A DNA stretch of 64,000 nt from Streptomyces sp. NRRL F-5126 (GCF_000721265.1 NZ_JOFZ01000006.1:496001-560000), one strand, 5' to 3'. Positions 26,522-36,445 are shown, numbered from the stretch's first letter. Numbers and translations are program-made. The notes: a model not told the origin generated them from the sequence alone.

Positions 26522-27562
26522 ATGAGCTTCGGGCAGGGGGCGCCCCGGTGGGGCGGCGAAGGGGAGCCGCGGGACGAGAACCCGTACGGCGGGCAGAGCG
26601 GGCAGGCCGGTCAGGGTGGTCAAGGTGGTCAGAGTGGGTACGGCGGGCAGCCGGACCCGTTCGGGCCCGCGTACGGCCACGGTCAGGACATGCCCGGGGC
26701 GGCGGGGCAGCAGGCGCAGCAGGCGCCGTACGCCCAGGCGTCGTCCTCGACACCCGACTGGTCGGCCATGGCCGACGCGTCCGCCGCGCAGGGGCGGCGC
26801 AAGCGGTGGTTCATGATCGGCGGGATCGCCCTCGCGACGTGCGCGGTCGGAGCCATCGTCGCGACCGCCGTCGTCTCCGCCGGCAACGGTGACGCTGACG
26901 CGAGCGCGTCCGGCAGCCCGGCGCCCGGCGGCACGCAGGCGCTGCCGCCGCTGCCCGAGCCGTCCGCCTCGCAGCAGCCGTCGTTCTCGTCCGTCGCTCC
27001 GAAGCCGCCGCCTGACCCCAAGGACTTCATCGACAGCGCCGCCAAGGACAAGGCGCCGCTCAGCGCGGCGACGCTGTTCCCCGGCAAGAAGCTGACGATA
27101 GGGAACCGCACGTACGTCAAGGACGCCACGGCCGCCACCGGCAGTTGCGCCGCCGCGACGCAGGGCGCCCTCGGCGCCTCCCTCACCGCGCACGGCTGCA
27201 CGCAGGTCTTCCGCGCCACCTACAGCAGGGACGGGGTGGCGGTCACGGTCGGCGTCGCGGTCTTCGACAAGGAGGCCGAGGCCCTCGCGGTGAAGAAGCA
27301 GTCGGCCCAGGGCGGCGTCGCGTCGCTGTCCGGCGCCGGCGTGCCGACGTTCTGCCGGGTGACGGTGTGCCGCACGACGGCCAACTCATACGGGAGGTAC
27401 GCCTACTTCACTGTCGGCGGCTTCGAGACGCGCCGCGCGGTGACGTCGAAGGACAAGCAGGTGTTCACGGCGGGCGACGACATCGCGGAGTTCGCGTTCC
27501 GCCAGATCGCGGCACGCGGCCAGGCCCAGGCTTCGGCGGCCGCGGCGTCCCGGAACGGGTAG
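26522..27562 (+). CDS. Single-pass membrane protein with Gly/Gln-rich N-terminus
   Basis: A 346-residue protein of a Streptomyces type without known function. Residues 1-95 are cytoplasmic and low-complexity, with five Gly-Gln-X triplets from 9-bp repeats. A basic RRKRW precedes one TM helix (FMIGGIALATCAVGAIVATAVV). A Pro/Ser-rich spacer leads to an exported domain of ~190 residues containing paired cysteines (TGSCAA, HGCTQVF, FCRVTVCR) that may form disulfides. It starts 9 bp after the HxlR stop and could be read through from it. Confidence 0.75.
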   Translation: MSFGQGAPRWGGEGEPRDENPYGGQSGQAGQGGQGGQSGYGGQPDPFGPAYGHGQDMPGAAGQQAQQAPYAQASSSTPDWSAMADASAAQGRRKRWFMIGGIALATCAVGAIVATAVVSAGNGDADASASGSPAPGGTQALPPLPEPSASQQPSFSSVAPKPPPDPKDFIDSAAKDKAPLSAATLFPGKKLTIGNRTYVKDATAATGSCAAATQGALGASLTAHGCTQVFRATYSRDGVAVTVGVAVFDKEAEALAVKKQSAQGGVASLSGAGVPTFCRVTVCRTTANSYGRYAYFTVGGFETRRAVTSKDKQVFTAGDDIAEFAFRQIAARGQAQASAAAASRNG

Positions 27563-27609
27563 GCGCGCCGACGGAGTCCGGCGCCGCGGCCCGGGCGCCG
27601 GGGCCGCCC

Positions 27610-27692
27610 TTGGCCGGGGCCGACCTTGGCCCGGGGCCGACCTTGGCCCGGGGCCGACCTTGGCCCGGGGCCGACCTTGGCCCGGGGCCGCC
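27610..27692. repeat. Five tandem 17-bp G+C-rich repeats
   Basis: Units of TTGGCCCGGGGCCGACC at 27626, 27643 and 27660 are exact; the first copy (27610-27625) lacks one C and the last (27677-27692) is also one base short. Each unit contains a near-palindrome GGCCCGGGGCC. The array lies between the membrane protein gene and nadE, in DNA with no supported gene (27,563-27,998). Confidence 0.9.
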
Positions 27693-27998
27693 CGAGCGCG
27701 CAGCCGCTCGGTACACGCAGCCGCAGGCTGCGGGCAGCCACCGGATCGCCGAGCCACGGGGCCACCAGTCGCGCGGGCCCGAGGCATGAGCACCGGGCTC
27801 GGAGGCCACGGCCGCGCCCGCTGGGCCCGCGAGCCGCGCGGCCGCCCCTCATCGGCGACCGAGCCGCCGCGCGGCATAGAGTCGGGAGGGCGGAGGCCCG
27901 CCGCCGTGCCGTCCGCTCCCCGGCAACGCCAACGCCAAGGCCGGCGCCGAGGCGAACGCCGAGGCCGACGCCACCACGACCTTCCACGAGGAGCCCCC

Positions 27999-28829
27999 GT
28001 GACAGACCCGGCGCCCAGCACCGTGCAGCAGGAGATCGCCCGGACTCTCCAGGTGTCCGCGAGCTTCGACCCCGAGCAGGAGATCGAGCGCCGCGTGGCG
28101 TTCCTGGCCGAGCGGCTGACCTCGACGGGGCTCAAGTCCCTGGTGCTCGGCATCAGCGGCGGCGTGGACTCCACGACCGCGGGCCGGCTGTGCCAGCTCG
28201 CGGTGGAGCGGGCGCGCGGCGCCGGGCACGACGCGACGTTCTACGCCATGCGCCTGCCGTACGGGGTTCAGGCGGACGAGAAGGACGCCCAGCTCGCGCT
28301 CGGGTTCATCAAGCCCGACCGCGTCCTGACCGTGGACGTGAAGGCCGCGAGCGACGCCATGCTGGCCGCGCTGCTCGACAGCGGTGCGACCTTCCGCGAC
28401 GAGCACCACCAGGACTTCGTCCAGGGCAACACCAAGGCACGGCAGCGCATGATCGCCCAGTACGCCGTCGCGGGCGCGCACCACGGCCTGGTCGTGGGCA
28501 CGGACCACGCGGCCGAGGCGGTCTCCGGCTTCTTCACGAAGTACGGGGACGGCGCCGCCGACGTCGTGCCGCTGACGGGGCTGACCAAGCGCCGGGTGCG
28601 TGCCGTGGCGCAGACGCTCGGCGCACCCGCCGAGCTGGTGGCCAAGAAGCCGACGGCCGACCTGGAGACCCTCGCCCCCGGCAAGCTCGACGAGGACGCC
28701 CTCGGGGTGACGTACGACGAGATCGACGACTTCCTTGAGGGCAAGCCCGTCAGCGAGGCGGCCTTCGAGTCGATCGTCCGCCGCTACCACTCGACCGAGC
28801 ACAAGCGGCAGTTGCCCACCGCACCCTGA
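27999..28829 (+). CDS. nadE: Ammonia-dependent NAD(+) synthetase
   Basis: Amidates nicotinate adenine dinucleotide to NAD, using ammonia. The 276-residue protein is the short, glutaminase-free type. It has the PP-loop LGISGGVDSTT at residues 50-60, KARQRMIAQYAVA, the GTDHAAEAVSGFFTKYGDG block and a C-terminal TEHKRQLP. Start is GTG 27999 with GAGGAG upstream. A hairpin follows the stop (28831-28850). Confidence 0.96.
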   Translation: MTDPAPSTVQQEIARTLQVSASFDPEQEIERRVAFLAERLTSTGLKSLVLGISGGVDSTTAGRLCQLAVERARGAGHDATFYAMRLPYGVQADEKDAQLALGFIKPDRVLTVDVKAASDAMLAALLDSGATFRDEHHQDFVQGNTKARQRMIAQYAVAGAHHGLVVGTDHAAEAVSGFFTKYGDGAADVVPLTGLTKRRVRAVAQTLGAPAELVAKKPTADLETLAPGKLDEDALGVTYDEIDDFLEGKPVSEAAFESIVRRYHSTEHKRQLPTAP

Positions 28830-28830
28830 G

Positions 28831-28850
28831 CGGGCGGCGACCGCCGCCCG
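28831..28850 (+). terminator. Hairpin directly after nadE
   Basis: CGGGCGGCG and CGCCGCCCG form a near-perfect palindrome one base after the nadE stop. There is no U tract; the following gene starts about 107 bp later. Confidence 0.5.
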
Positions 28851-28956
28851 GAATGACCCGAAAGATCAGCCTTCACGAGGTTTGTTCTGCCGCGAAACGG
28901 GCAACCCGTTGCACACCCGGCCGGCGCCATGGGACATGTCGGGAGGTCGATCAGCG

Positions 28957-30606
28957 GTGCCCGAGAAGCAGAGCCAGCGGCAGCAGCGGAAGCAGAAGCA
29001 GGACGCAACCCCCGAGACGTACGAGTACATCGTCGTCGGGGCGGGCACGGCCGGATGCGTCCTGGCGCGGCGCCTCTCCGAGGACCGCACCCACCGCGTG
29101 CTGCTCCTGGAGGCCGGGCGGCCGGTGCCCGCCGAGCCGGTCCCCGCGCCGGCCGCGTGGCCGTCCCTCCTCGGCACGGCGGCCGACTGGGGCGGCACGA
29201 CCGTCCCGCAGAACACCGGCGGCTCGCCCATCCCCTGGCCGCGCGGCCGCGGACTCGGCGGTTCGTCCGCGATCGGCGGGATGACGTTCCTGCGCGGCCA
29301 CAGGTCCGGCTGCGACGCGTGGACTGCGGGCGGCGCCAAGGGGTGGGGCTACGACGACCTCCTGCCGTACTTCAAACGCAGCGAGAACGTCACCGGGGTC
29401 CGCCGCCGCGACCCCGCCTCGCGCGGCACGGACGGCCCGCTGCGCGTCGCCCCGGCGGCGCGCCGCCACCGCCACCCGCTCGCCCAGGCGTTCCTCGCGG
29501 CGGCGGTGCAGGCGGGCCACCCCCGGGCGTGTGACCTGGCCGCGGGCCTGGAGACGGGGTTCGGCTGGGCGGACCTCGCCATCGCGGACGGCGCACGGCA
29601 GGACGCGGCCCGCGCGTACCTGCGTCCGGTGCTCGGCGAGCGCGCGAACATGCGGGTGATCACGGACGCGTTCGTGCAGCGCCTGCTGCTGGACGAGACG
29701 GGCACGTCACCGCGGTGCACGGGCGTCGCCTACACGGTGGCGGACGAGACGCCTGCCGAGGACGCGCCGCGACACGCGTCCTCGCACACGGCGCGCTGCT
29801 CCCCGGGCGGCGAGGTCGTGCTCACGGCGGGCGCCGTGGGGTCGCCGAGGCTGCTGATGTCGTCGGGGCTCGGACCGCGGGAGCATCTCCAGGACGTCGG
29901 GATCACCGCACACCTCGATCTGCCGGGCGTCGGTTGCAACCTCCAGGACCACGTCGTCTCGGGTGTCGTCCACCGCTCGGCCCGGCCGGTGCCCGAGTCG
30001 GAGAACAACCATGCCGAGGTGCAGGGCCTGATGCGCAGCGACCCCCGCGCGACGACCTGCACCGCACCCGACCTCCAGCTCGGGATCGCCGACCTCCCCG
30101 TGCGCGCCGCAGGCCTGCCCGGGCCGGGACCTGGCGCCGGGTACACGATCACGGTCGCACTGCTGTCCCCTTACAGCCGCGGCACGGTGCGCCTCGCGGA
30201 CGCGGACCCGGCCACCCCGCCGTCCATCGACCCGTGCTACTACGCCGACCACCACGACCTCGGCCTGATGACGGCGGGGCTGCGCGCGGCGCGCGAGATC
30301 GGCATGGCGCCCGCGCTGGCGCTGTGGCGCGGCGAGGAGGAGCTGCCGGGCCGCGACATCGCGGACGAGGAGGGGCTGCGCGCCTACCTCCGCAGCAACC
30401 TGCACAGCGCGCACGACTACGCCGGCACCTGCGCGATCGGCACGGACACGGACGCGGGGGCTGTCGTCGACACGGAGTTGCGGGTGCGCGGCGTGGACGG
30501 CCTGCGCGTGGCGGACGCGTCCGTGATGCCGACGATCGTCTCCGCCAACGCGGAAGCGACGGTCTACGCGATAGCGGAACGCGCCTCGGACCTGCTGGCC
30601 CACTGA
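28957..30606 (+). CDS. GMC-family FAD oxidoreductase
   Basis: A 549-residue flavoenzyme of the glucose-methanol-choline family, oxidising an unknown alcohol. The FAD-binding YIVVGAGTAGCVLARRL is at residues 24-40, GGSSAIGGMTFLRGH matches the first GMC signature, and the C-terminal block is SAHDYAGTCAIG with PTIVSANAEATVYAIAE. The usual HPxGT histidine position is Asp here, with His one residue earlier. GTG 28957 has GGGAGG 10 nt upstream; ATG 28936 is the alternative. Confidence 0.88.
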   Translation: MPEKQSQRQQRKQKQDATPETYEYIVVGAGTAGCVLARRLSEDRTHRVLLLEAGRPVPAEPVPAPAAWPSLLGTAADWGGTTVPQNTGGSPIPWPRGRGLGGSSAIGGMTFLRGHRSGCDAWTAGGAKGWGYDDLLPYFKRSENVTGVRRRDPASRGTDGPLRVAPAARRHRHPLAQAFLAAAVQAGHPRACDLAAGLETGFGWADLAIADGARQDAARAYLRPVLGERANMRVITDAFVQRLLLDETGTSPRCTGVAYTVADETPAEDAPRHASSHTARCSPGGEVVLTAGAVGSPRLLMSSGLGPREHLQDVGITAHLDLPGVGCNLQDHVVSGVVHRSARPVPESENNHAEVQGLMRSDPRATTCTAPDLQLGIADLPVRAAGLPGPGPGAGYTITVALLSPYSRGTVRLADADPATPPSIDPCYYADHHDLGLMTAGLRAAREIGMAPALALWRGEEELPGRDIADEEGLRAYLRSNLHSAHDYAGTCAIGTDTDAGAVVDTELRVRGVDGLRVADASVMPTIVSANAEATVYAIAERASDLLAH

Positions 30607-31099
30607 CCCCGCGCCCGCCCGCCCGGGCCCGGAAGCGGGGAAGGCGGCGCCCCGGCGCCACACCGCGGACACCGAACTCGGCACGGCCCCGGAGGCGGCG
30701 GCACCAGGGCCCGGCGACCCGCCGGTTACGGACCCGGAAGGCCGCCACCGGGGCCCGCCCCAGAGATGCCGCGCCCAGCGCGACCCGGCAAGCGGCCCGG
30801 AGACCTCGGCGGCTCACCGATCGCGACCCCCGGCGGCCGCCGGTCACCGGCCCGGAAGACGGCAACCGGGCCGGCCCGCGGGCAAGCGAATCCGGCGCGG
30901 CGCCGGAAGCCCAGCGGCCAACCGCTCGCCGCCCCGGCAGGGCAGAATCAGCGACCCGCAGATCCGGCCACCGGCCGTGTGCCGTCGAACGCCGCCCGCA
31001 GCCGGCCCGGCGCCGGACCGACGGGCGGCGGGCCGCTCATGCCCGCCAAGGGCGGACCGCAGCGGGCGGGACGCAGGGCGCGGGCTCCGCCCGGGGGGC
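30607..31099. other. 493-bp intergenic region without a recognisable gene
   Basis: Extremely G+C-rich sequence between two convergent genes. The motif GGCCCGGAAG or close variants recur near 30,630, 30,730 and 30,850. I see no plausible protein, no RNA gene and no clear terminator; it may be decayed coding sequence. Confidence 0.5.
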
Positions 31100-32071
31100 C
31101 TAGCAGCAGCCTGCGCCCGGCAGCGTGCGCCTGTTGCGGGCCTCGCGGTTGCGGGCCGCCAGTTGATCGTCCGGCGGGTAGCCCACCTCCTCGAGCGTCA
31201 GGCCGTGCGGACGTACGACGTGCACCGCCGAGTCGCGGACGCCCGCCGCGAGTACCTTCGCCGGCCACTCCGGGCCGCGGTGTCCGTCGCCGACGAACAG
31301 CAGCGCGCCCACCAGCGAGCGCACCATGTTGTGGCAGAAGGCGTCCGCCCTGACCGTCGCCGTGACGACGCCGTCACCGCCGCGCGTCCAGTCGAGACGC
31401 TGGAGCGTGCGGATCGTCGTCGCGCCCTCGCGCCGCTTGCAGAACGCGGCGAAGTCGTGCTCGCCCACAAGACGCGCCGACGCCTCGTTCATGGCCTCGA
31501 CGTCGAGTGTCCAGTCGTGCCACAGCACGTGGCCGCGCAGCAGCGGGTCCACCCCGCCCGGGTGGTCGGTGACCCGGTACGCGTAGCGGCGCCACACCGC
31601 CGAGAACCGTGCGTTGAACCCGGCGGGCGCGGGCCGCGCCCGCCACACCCGTACGTCGTGCGGCAGCCGCCCCGCGAGCCGCCGCAGGAGCTTGTCCTCG
31701 TGGGCCTCCCACAGCGTCTGAGGAAGGTCGACGTGCGCCACCTGACCGCGCGCGTGGACGCCCGCGTCGGTGCGTCCCGCGACCGTCAGGTCCCACGTCC
31801 CGGCCGACCTCGTCACCGTGCGCAGTGCGTCCTCGATCTCGCCCTGCACCGTGCGCCGCGCGGTCTGCTTCGCCCAGCCGGAGAAGCCGGCCCCGTCGTA
31901 GGAGAGGTCGAGCCGCACCCGCACGAACCCGGGCGCAGGGCCCTCGCCGTCCGCGGGATCGGCGCCCACCCCGCGCGCACCACGTGGACCATCCACACCA
32001 CTCAAACCGTCGACACCGTTCAGACCGTTCAGACCGCTCACACGGCCCATACTCCCAGGCTCCCGGCCCAT
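31100..32071 (-). CDS. truA: tRNA pseudouridine(38-40) synthase
   Basis: Isomerises uridines 38-40 in the anticodon arm of tRNAs. The catalytic aspartate lies in [14 protein letters not shown], and [14 protein letters not shown] and [11 protein letters not shown] are typical. The 323-residue protein carries an N-terminal extension of about 40 residues built from NGL/NGV/DGL triplets, encoded by 9-bp repeats, before the family start. ATG 32071 is chosen because GGGAGG lies ~8 nt upstream. It is divergent from galU. In many streptomycetes truA directly follows rplQ; here galU lies between. Confidence 0.92.
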   Translation of the reverse strand: MGREPGSMGRVSGLNGLNGVDGLSGVDGPRGARGVGADPADGEGPAPGFVRVRLDLSYDGAGFSGWAKQTARRTVQGEIEDALRTVTRSAGTWDLTVAGRTDAGVHARGQVAHVDLPQTLWEAHEDKLLRRLAGRLPHDVRVWRARPAPAGFNARFSAVWRRYAYRVTDHPGGVDPLLRGHVLWHDWTLDVEAMNEASARLVGEHDFAAFCKRREGATTIRTLQRLDWTRGGDGVVTATVRADAFCHNMVRSLVGALLFVGDGHRGPEWPAKVLAAGVRDSAVHVVRPHGLTLEEVGYPPDDQLAARNREARNRRTLPGAGCC

Positions 32072-32162
32072 GCGTACGGCCTCCCGCACAGCGTCCCGAC
32101 AACCCGGGGCGGTACGGTCATCCCACCAGAACGTACGTACCGAAACAGGAGACCACCACCCC

Positions 32163-33071
32163 ATGGAGACCACCATCCGCAGGGCAGTGATCCCCGCAGC
32201 CGGCCTCGGCTCCCGCCTGCTGCCGCTGACCAAGGCCATCCCGAAGGAGATGCTCCCGGTCGGCGACAAGCCGGTGATCGAGCACACGGTGCGCGAACTG
32301 GTGGCCTCCGGCATCACCGACATCACCATCGTCGTCTCGGGCGGCAAGAACCTCATCCAGGACCACTTCCGCCCCAACCCCGCCCTGGTCGCGCAGTTGC
32401 GCGCCGACGGCAAGGCCGCCTACGCGGACGCCGTCGAGGAGGTCGGCGAGCTGTCCAGGTCGGGCCACATCACCTACCTCGACCAGCACGGCCCGTACGG
32501 CAACGGCACGCCCGTGCTGAACGCCGCACGCAACTTCGGCGACGAGCCGATGCTGGTGCTGTGGCCCGACGACGTCTTCGTCGCCGACGTGCCGCGCGCC
32601 CAGCAGCTGATCCACGCGTACGAGGCCACGAACTGCCCGGTCCTCGCGCTGCTGCCGATGCGTGCCGCCGACTCGGGGCGCTACGGCGTCCCCGTCGTCA
32701 AGGAGGATCTGGGCGAGGGGCAGTTGCGCATCACGGGCCTGGTCGAGAAGCCCGCCCCGGAGGACGCGCCGTCCCTGTTCGCCGCGATCGGCGGCTACGT
32801 CATCACGCCGGCCATCGTGGAGGAGCTGCGGGAGCAGACGAAGCGCTGGTACGAGCACAGGACGGGCGAGATCTACCTGACCGACGCGATCAACGCCTAC
32901 GCGGCGACCCGGGCCGTGTACGGGCAGGTCATCCAGGGGCGCTGGTACGACACCGGCAACCCCGCCGACTACCTGGTCGCCCAGTTCGCGAGCGCCCTGT
33001 CGCACCCGGAGTACGGGCCTCTGCTGCGCGGCCTGACGCAGGACCCGGACGGCGTCGCGCCGACCCCGTGA
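32163..33071 (+). CDS. galU: UTP-glucose-1-phosphate uridylyltransferase
   Basis: Makes UDP-glucose for cell-wall and glycan synthesis. The 302-residue protein has the nucleotide-binding [20 protein letters not shown], the sugar-phosphate segment [15 protein letters not shown], the acidic WPDDVF and a [13 protein letters not shown] end. ATG 32163 has AGGAG upstream. It sits divergent to truA and convergent with rplQ, interrupting an otherwise conserved neighbourhood. Confidence 0.95.
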   Translation: METTIRRAVIPAAGLGSRLLPLTKAIPKEMLPVGDKPVIEHTVRELVASGITDITIVVSGGKNLIQDHFRPNPALVAQLRADGKAAYADAVEEVGELSRSGHITYLDQHGPYGNGTPVLNAARNFGDEPMLVLWPDDVFVADVPRAQQLIHAYEATNCPVLALLPMRAADSGRYGVPVVKEDLGEGQLRITGLVEKPAPEDAPSLFAAIGGYVITPAIVEELREQTKRWYEHRTGEIYLTDAINAYAATRAVYGQVIQGRWYDTGNPADYLVAQFASALSHPEYGPLLRGLTQDPDGVAPTP

Positions 33072-33082
33072 GATGAACGGCG

Positions 33083-33124
33083 GAAGGCCCGTACCCGCTG
33101 CTCACGCAGTGGGTACGGGCCTTC
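33083..33124. terminator. Bidirectional terminator between galU and rplQ
   Basis: A perfect 14-bp stem (33083-33096 with 33111-33124); the loop contains a further CTGC/GCAG pair. It lies 12 bp after galU and 52 bp after the rplQ stop, so it ends both the galU transcript and the alpha operon. Confidence 0.88.
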
Positions 33125-33175
33125 TCGCGAGCCCTTCCCGCGAGCCCGGAAGCCGGGCACGGGGCAGGACGGGGC

Positions 33176-33685
33176 CTACTTCGCCTCGTCCTCGGAGGAG
33201 GCGGCCTCCTCGGACTTCGCGTCCTCGGCCGGAGCGGCCTCGGCAGCGGCGTCCTTCTTGGCGCTGTCCTCCTTGACCGCGCGCTTCGTCGCGGCCTCGG
33301 CCTCGCCCGTCGCCTGCTGGGCGACGGTCAGGGCCTCCACCAGCTCGATGACCGCCATGGGCGCGTTGTCGCCCCTGCGGTTGCCGATCTTGGTGATCCG
33401 GGTGTAGCCACCCGGGCGGTTCTCGTAGCGCGGGCCGATCTCGGCGAAGAGCGTGTGGACGACGCTCTTGTCGGTGATCGTGCGCAGCACCAGGCGACGG
33501 TTGTGGATGTCGCCCTTCTTCGCCTTGGTGATCAGGCGCTCCGCGACCGGACGCAGGCGGCGGGCCTTCGCCTCGGTCGTGGTGATGCGGCCGTGCTCGA
33601 AGAGCGACTTCGCGAGGTTCGCGAGGAGCAGCTTCTCGTGCGCGGCGCTGCCGCCCAGTCGGGCACCCTTGGTGGGCCTCGGCAT
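33176..33685 (-). CDS. rplQ: 50S ribosomal protein L17
   Basis: Lines the peptide exit region of the large subunit. The conserved part runs from [20 protein letters not shown] to [20 protein letters not shown]. An Ala/Glu-rich tail of about 55 residues is usual for Streptomyces L17. ATG 33685 is the family start. Last gene of the alpha operon, 184 bp after rpoA; that gap contains no gene. Confidence 0.96.
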   Translation of the reverse strand: MPRPTKGARLGGSAAHEKLLLANLAKSLFEHGRITTTEAKARRLRPVAERLITKAKKGDIHNRRLVLRTITDKSVVHTLFAEIGPRYENRPGGYTRITKIGNRRGDNAPMAVIELVEALTVAQQATGEAEAATKRAVKEDSAKKDAAAEAAPAEDAKSEEAASSEDEAK

Positions 33686-33869
33686 GGTGGTTCTCCTATC
33701 GGTCTGCACCGGCCGTGTCAGGTACCGGTGTCAGGTCCGGCGAGCGGTCGCCCGCCGGAGGCTTCGTGTGTGCGGCGTACGGCGTGCGGCGTTCAGCACG
33801 CCGCCCCGTGACGCCGCGAGCACGGCGGTGCCGCGCGGCCGATCATGGCCGCGCGGCACCGGTCCGCAC

Positions 33870-34892
33870 TCAGTACTGCTCGGTCTCCACGAACCCGGCG
33901 TCCGCGTCGTCCTCCGCGCCGAACGCGTCGGCGGCGGCGGTCGGGTCGAATCCGGGCGGGCTGTCCTTGAGCGCCAGGCCCATGCCGGCCAGCTTCGCCT
34001 TGACCTCGTCGATCGACTTCGCGCCGAAGTTGCGGATGTCGAGCAGGTCCGCCTCGGAGCGGGCGACGAGCTCGCCCACCGAGTGGATGCCCTCGCGCTT
34101 GAGGCAGTTGTACGAGCGGACCGTGAGCTCCAGCTCCTCGATCGGCAGCGCCAGGTCGGCGGCGAGCGCCGCGTCCGTCGGCGACGGGCCCATGTCGATG
34201 CCCTCGGCGTCGATGTTGAGCTCGCGGGCCAGGCCGAACAGCTCGACCAGCGTCTTGCCCGCGGACGCCATGGCGTCGCGCGGCCGCATGGCCTGCTTGG
34301 TCTCGACGTCGACGATCAGCTTGTCGAAGTCGGTGCGCTGCTCGACACGCGTGGCCTCGACCTTGTACGTGACCTTCAGCACGGGCGAGTAGATGGAGTC
34401 GACCGGGATGCGGCCGATCTCCTGGCCCACCTGCTTGTTCTGGACGGCGGAGACGTAGCCGCGGCCGCGCTCGACGGTCAGCTCCATCTCCAGCTTGCCC
34501 TTGGCGTTCAGCGTGGCGAGCACCAGGTCGGGGTTGTGCACCTCGACGCCGGCGGGCGGCGCGATGTCCGCCGCGGTGACCAGGCCGGGGCCCTGCTTGC
34601 GCAGGTACATCACGACGGGCTCGTCGTGCTCCGAGGAGACGACGAGCTGCTTGATGTTGAGGATGAGGTCCGTGACGTCGTCCTTGACGCCCGGCACGGT
34701 GGTGAACTCGTGCAGGACGCCGTCGATCCGGATGCTGGTGACCGCGGCACCGGGGATCGACGAGAGGAGCGTGCGGCGGAGCGAGTTGCCGAGGGTGTAG
34801 CCGAAGCCCGGCTCCAGCGGCTCGATGACGAACCGGGAGCGGTACTCGTCGACGACCTCTTCGGTCAGCGACGGACGCTGAGCGATAAGCAT
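33870..34892 (-). CDS. rpoA: DNA-directed RNA polymerase subunit alpha
   Basis: Assembles the polymerase core and contacts activators and UP elements. The N-terminal dimerisation domain includes [20 protein letters not shown]. The C-terminal domain has [20 protein letters not shown] and [14 protein letters not shown]. At 340 residues it is standard. ATG 34892 follows rpsK by 116 bp in the alpha operon. Confidence 0.98.
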   Translation of the reverse strand: MLIAQRPSLTEEVVDEYRSRFVIEPLEPGFGYTLGNSLRRTLLSSIPGAAVTSIRIDGVLHEFTTVPGVKDDVTDLILNIKQLVVSSEHDEPVVMYLRKQGPGLVTAADIAPPAGVEVHNPDLVLATLNAKGKLEMELTVERGRGYVSAVQNKQVGQEIGRIPVDSIYSPVLKVTYKVEATRVEQRTDFDKLIVDVETKQAMRPRDAMASAGKTLVELFGLARELNIDAEGIDMGPSPTDAALAADLALPIEELELTVRSYNCLKREGIHSVGELVARSEADLLDIRNFGAKSIDEVKAKLAGMGLALKDSPPGFDPTAAADAFGAEDDADAGFVETEQY

Positions 34893-35008
34893 GGGTCAGT
34901 CCTTCTGTTGGGGGCGCCCGCTATTTGACGCCCTTCAGTACTGCCAAGGGTACGGGCGAGCCGGCGCGAACGCGCCGTACCCGCCCGTACCCGGTGGTGC
35001 TGCCCGCG

Positions 35009-35413
35009 TCAGACGCGGCGGCGCTTGGGCGGACGGCAGCCGTTGTGCGGGGTCGGCGTCACGTCCTGGATCGAACCCACCTCGAGGCCCGTGGCCTGGA
35101 GGGAGCGGATCGCGGTCTCACGGCCGGAGCCGGGGCCCTTGACGAAGACGTCCACCTTGCGCATGCCGTGCTCCTGCGCGCGGCGGGCGGCCGACTCGGC
35201 GGCCATCTGCGCGGCGAAGGGGGTCGACTTGCGCGAGCCCTTGAAGCCGACGTGGCCGGCGGAGGCCCAGGAGATCACGTTGCCCGTGGGGTCCGTGATC
35301 GAGACGATGGTGTTGTTGAACGTGCTCTTGATGTGCGCGTGGCCGTGAGCGACGTTCTTCTTTTCCTTGCGGCGCACCTTCTTGGCAGCGCCCTGACGTC
35401 CCTTAGGGGGCAT
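35009..35413 (-). CDS. rpsK: 30S ribosomal protein S11
   Basis: Platform protein of the small subunit, 134 residues. It has the lysine-rich start [22 protein letters not shown] typical [19 protein letters not shown] and the C-terminal [18 protein letters not shown]. It lies 79 bp after rpsM. Confidence 0.97.
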   Translation of the reverse strand: MPPKGRQGAAKKVRRKEKKNVAHGHAHIKSTFNNTIVSITDPTGNVISWASAGHVGFKGSRKSTPFAAQMAAESAARRAQEHGMRKVDVFVKGPGSGRETAIRSLQATGLEVGSIQDVTPTPHNGCRPPKRRRV

Positions 35414-35492
35414 GTCGGGTGTTCTCCTACGGAGGGGAGGTGGTCGGTCCTACAGCGAAGACCGCTGGTGAAGCGTGGTGTCCTGCTGCGGA

Positions 35493-35873
35493 CTACTTCT
35501 TGCCCGGCTTCTTCTTGCCGGCGATGGCGCGACGCGGGCCCTTGCGGGTACGCGCGTTCGTGCTCGTGCGCTGACCGTGCACGGGCAGGCCACGGCGGTG
35601 ACGGATGCCCTGGTAGCAGCCGATCTCCACCTTGCGGCGGATGTCGGCGGCGATCTCGCGACGGAGGTCACCCTCGGTCTTGAGGTTGGCGTCGACGTAC
35701 TCGCGGATCTTGACGAGGTCTTCCTCGGCGAGATCGCGGACGCGGACGTCGGGGCTGACGCCGGTGGCGGCGAGCGTCTCCTGGGCACGGGTGCGCCCGA
35801 TGCCGAAGACGTAGGTGAGGGCGACCTCGACGCGCTTCTCGCGCGGGAGGTCAACGCCTGCGAGGCGTGCCAT
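35493..35873 (-). CDS. rpsM: 30S ribosomal protein S13
   Basis: Head protein contacting the P-site tRNA and the subunit bridge. The 126-residue chain has [35 protein letters not shown] and the basic tail [11 protein letters not shown]. It follows rpmJ by 179 bp; that gap shows no gene. Confidence 0.97.
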   Translation of the reverse strand: MARLAGVDLPREKRVEVALTYVFGIGRTRAQETLAATGVSPDVRVRDLAEEDLVKIREYVDANLKTEGDLRREIAADIRRKVEIGCYQGIRHRRGLPVHGQRTSTNARTRKGPRRAIAGKKKPGKK

Positions 35874-36052
35874 TCATGGCTCCTGATGGATGCGGAGGTC
35901 TGCCGCAGTGCCGCTCCCGGGTGGCGCCCGGGTCTCCGGCCTCCGCCGGAGGTGTCAGGGTCCCGCTATGGGCCCTGGGCTCTGCGTTTCTACTGGGGAT
36001 GCTGTGCGTCGCGCGAAGACGTGCGAGAAGTGCGTACGGACGAGGGTCCGCG

Positions 36053-36166
36053 TCAGCCCTGGCGCTGCTTGTGGCGCAGGTTGTCGCAGATGACCATGAC
36101 CCGGCCGTTACGGCGGATCACCTTGCACTTGTCGCAGATCTTCTTGACGCTCGGCTTGACCTTCAT
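36053..36166 (-). CDS. rpmJ: 50S ribosomal protein L36
   Basis: A 37-residue zinc-ribbon protein that is easy to miss. It reads [19 protein letters not shown] and ends [10 protein letters not shown]. The CxxC...C...H zinc ligands are all present, so it is the zinc-dependent (C+) type. ATG 36166 lies 57 bp after infA. Confidence 0.95.
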   Translation of the reverse strand: MKVKPSVKKICDKCKVIRRNGRVMVICDNLRHKQRQG

Positions 36167-36223
36167 GGGATTGAGGTTCTCCGGGTCAGTGCGGGCGCCC
36201 CTGCGAACAGGGACCCGCAAGAT

Positions 36224-36445
36224 CTACTTGTATCGGTAGACGATCCGGCCGCGCGTCAGGTCGTACGGGGAGAGCTCCACGACGACCCGGTCATCCGGGA
36301 GGATACGGATGTAGTGCATCCGCATCTTGCCGCTGATGTGCGCGAGGACTTTGTGACCGTTCTGGAGTTCCACCTTGAACATGGCGTTCGGGAGGGACTC
36401 GATCACGGTGCCCTCAATTTCGATGGCACCTTGCTTCTTGGCCAC
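36224..36445 (-). CDS. infA: Translation initiation factor IF-1
   Basis: Binds the ribosomal A site during initiation. A 73-residue S1/OB-fold protein: [20 protein letters not shown], then [19 protein letters not shown] and the end GRIVYRYK. The start is a GTG (36445), set by family length. It opens the alpha-type segment after a 272-bp gap that holds a possible promoter. Confidence 0.96.
   Translation of the reverse strand: MAKKQGAIEIEGTVIESLPNAMFKVELQNGHKVLAHISGKMRMHYIRILPDDRVVVELSPYDLTRGRIVYRYK

Noticed and set aside
23581..26892. 1103-codon plus-strand open frame
   Set aside because: Runs antisense to the ABC-F and hydrolase genes and then through the HxlR gene in another frame; high G+C alone explains its length.
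27610..27692. CRISPR array
   Set aside because: Units are directly abutting with no spacers, and no cas genes are nearby.
30766..31353. Arg/Pro-rich open frame downstream of the GMC gene
   Set aside because: Low-complexity composition, overlaps truA on the other strand, no start signals.
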